Below are positions 63,202 to 64,000 of a stretch of 64,000 bases of DNA, one piece after another. Made by a program: the position numbers and the translations under genes. The DNA lies in contig UQXW01000005.1 in NCBI GenBank assembly GCA_900545215.1, forward strand, positions 1-64,000, read 5' to 3'. The stretch is from an uncultured Bacteroidota bacterium (GTDB lineage Bacteria > Bacteroidota > Bacteroidia > Bacteroidales > P3). Every line of letters starts with the position of its first letter. The stretch's first letter is position 1. The notes beneath the pieces were generated by a model. The model was not told the origin of the DNA and did no database searches. It was given only the letters and a program-made list of their open reading frames with translations.

Positions 63202-63233
63202 TTTGTCCGTAAGCGTTTTTATTCTTATCTTTG
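63202..63233 (+). promoter_or_regulatory. Promoter of guaB
   Basis: TTTG at 63202-63205, 20 bp, then TATCTTTG at 63226-63233, 20 bp before the ATG. Confidence 0.75.
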
Positions 63234-63252
63234 CACGCAAATTTATTTTGCG

Positions 63253-64000
63253 ATGTTTTCAGATTCTAACAAGTTTGTGGGCGAGGGACTGACGTATGAT
63301 GATGTGCTTTTGGTTCCCGCTTATTCAGAAATAATTCCGAGAGACGTTAAGGTCAATTCCATGTTCAGCCGTAATATTGCAGTGAACATTCCGATAGTGT
63401 CTGCTGCGATGGATACCGTTACCGAGGCCAAGCTCGCTATTGCAATGGCTCAGGAAGGGGGCATCGGTGTTTTGCATAAGAACATGTCGATTGAAAAACA
63501 GGCCTCAGAGGTTTCAAAAGTGAAGAGAGCGGAAAACGGAATGATTTCCGATCCCATCACCTTGGGAAAAGATGCTTTGGTGAAAGACGCTTTGAGAATG
63601 ATGAAGGAGTTTTCGATAGGCGGTATTCCTGTCGTGGATGTGGAAGGTAAACTTATAGGTATTGTTACAAACAGGGATTTGAGATTTGAAAGAGATATAA
63701 ACAGGCCTATCGTCGAGGTGATGACAAAAGAGGTCATTTCAGCTCCATGCGGAACCGATTTCGAACAGGCTGCCGATATTTTGCAGGCTCACAGAATAGA
63801 GAAGTTGCCGGTGATAGACAAGGCAGGAAAATTGGTCGGCTTGATAACATACAGAGACATCATAAAGTTGAAAGAGCGTCCCAATGCCTGCAAGGATAAG
63901 TTGGGAAGATTGAGAGTGGCTGCGGGCATAGGCGTTACAAGAGACATGGACGACAGAATTGCGGCGGTGATTGCGGCAGGTGCGGATGCGATTGTCGTCG
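63253..64000 (+). CDS. guaB: IMP dehydrogenase, 5' part (runs off the window)
   Basis: GuaB oxidises IMP to XMP, the first committed step of GMP synthesis. The 249 codons present begin FSDSNKFVGEGLTYDDVLLVPAYSE and include SAAMDTVTEAKLAIAMAQEGGIGVLHKNMS. Two CBS domains follow (about residues 95-205; FSIGGIPVVD and EKLPVIDKAGKLVGLIT), then the re-entry to the barrel (RLRVAAGIG). The catalytic Cys loop lies beyond the window edge. The frame is open with no stop. Confidence 0.96.
   Translation, partial: MFSDSNKFVGEGLTYDDVLLVPAYSEIIPRDVKVNSMFSRNIAVNIPIVSAAMDTVTEAKLAIAMAQEGGIGVLHKNMSIEKQASEVSKVKRAENGMISDPITLGKDALVKDALRMMKEFSIGGIPVVDVEGKLIGIVTNRDLRFERDINRPIVEVMTKEVISAPCGTDFEQAADILQAHRIEKLPVIDKAGKLVGLITYRDIIKLKERPNACKDKLGRLRVAAGIGVTRDMDDRIAAVIAAGADAIVV

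Overview
The window comes from a Bacteroidota (Bacteroidales-like) chromosome. Promoters follow the TTTG-N19-TAnnTTTG pattern of that phylum, Shine-Dalgarno sequences are mostly weak, and SecD and SecF are fused. There are also a TonB-dependent receptor with a carboxypeptidase-like N-terminal domain, a PCMD lipoprotein, and type IX secretion (T9SS) sorting domains with a PorV/PorQ-like protein. The T9SS signatures argue against a typical Bacteroides and for a Porphyromonas- or Paludibacter-like lineage or an uncultured relative. No rRNA, prophage, insertion sequence or CRISPR array was seen.

Layout. 0-5.8 kb: valS, groES-groEL and a small membrane protein. 5.9 kb: tRNA-His. 6-14.8 kb: a run of envelope genes (M16 protease, fthC, lnt, a YfcC-type carrier, an outer-membrane protein, a PCMD lipoprotein). 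15-22.6 kb: a fibronectin-like T9SS cargo, exbB-exbD-tonB and sbcD-sbcC. 22.6-26.6 kb (minus): an exonuclease, dsbD-like and envC-like genes. 27-29.8 kb: a structured RNA resembling 6S RNA, then a TerB-like / coiled-coil membrane protein / VWA lipoprotein operon. 30-36 kb (minus): ackA, a PlsC-like gene, aspS, a K+/H+ antiporter and an alpha/beta hydrolase. 36.2-39 kb: a lone rnfA, an unknown protein and two LPS-type glycosyltransferases. 39-41.2 kb (minus): prs, rplY, pth. 41.3 kb: tRNA-Leu. 42-47.9 kb: a membrane protein/HTH pair, an MFS carrier and secDF. 48.3-57.8 kb: a TonB receptor, a 1536-residue T9SS-type surface protein and a PorV/PorQ-like protein. 57.9-58.8 kb: greA and a HIT protein. 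58.9-62.1 kb (minus): an accessory cluster of EcoRI-family methyltransferase, DUF262-HNH nuclease and a degenerate ADP-ribosylglycohydrolase. The window ends inside guaB.

The most unusual signal is a dispersed element present in eight clear copies and one diverged relative. Each copy is about 80-100 bp: four or five units on a 21-bp period, built on the near-palindromic 11-mer AAACGSCGTTT, with one asymmetric unit, AAACGCCGAAAGAA. Three copies lie in frame inside genes (lnt, sbcC, an alpha/beta hydrolase), where 21 bp gives a seven-residue protein repeat. The others are intergenic yet keep almost the same 21-bp phasing. The element resembles in concept the protein-invading palindromic elements of Rickettsia, but its helically phased architecture is different.

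All calls are from reading the sequence and translations; no database search or folding program was run.
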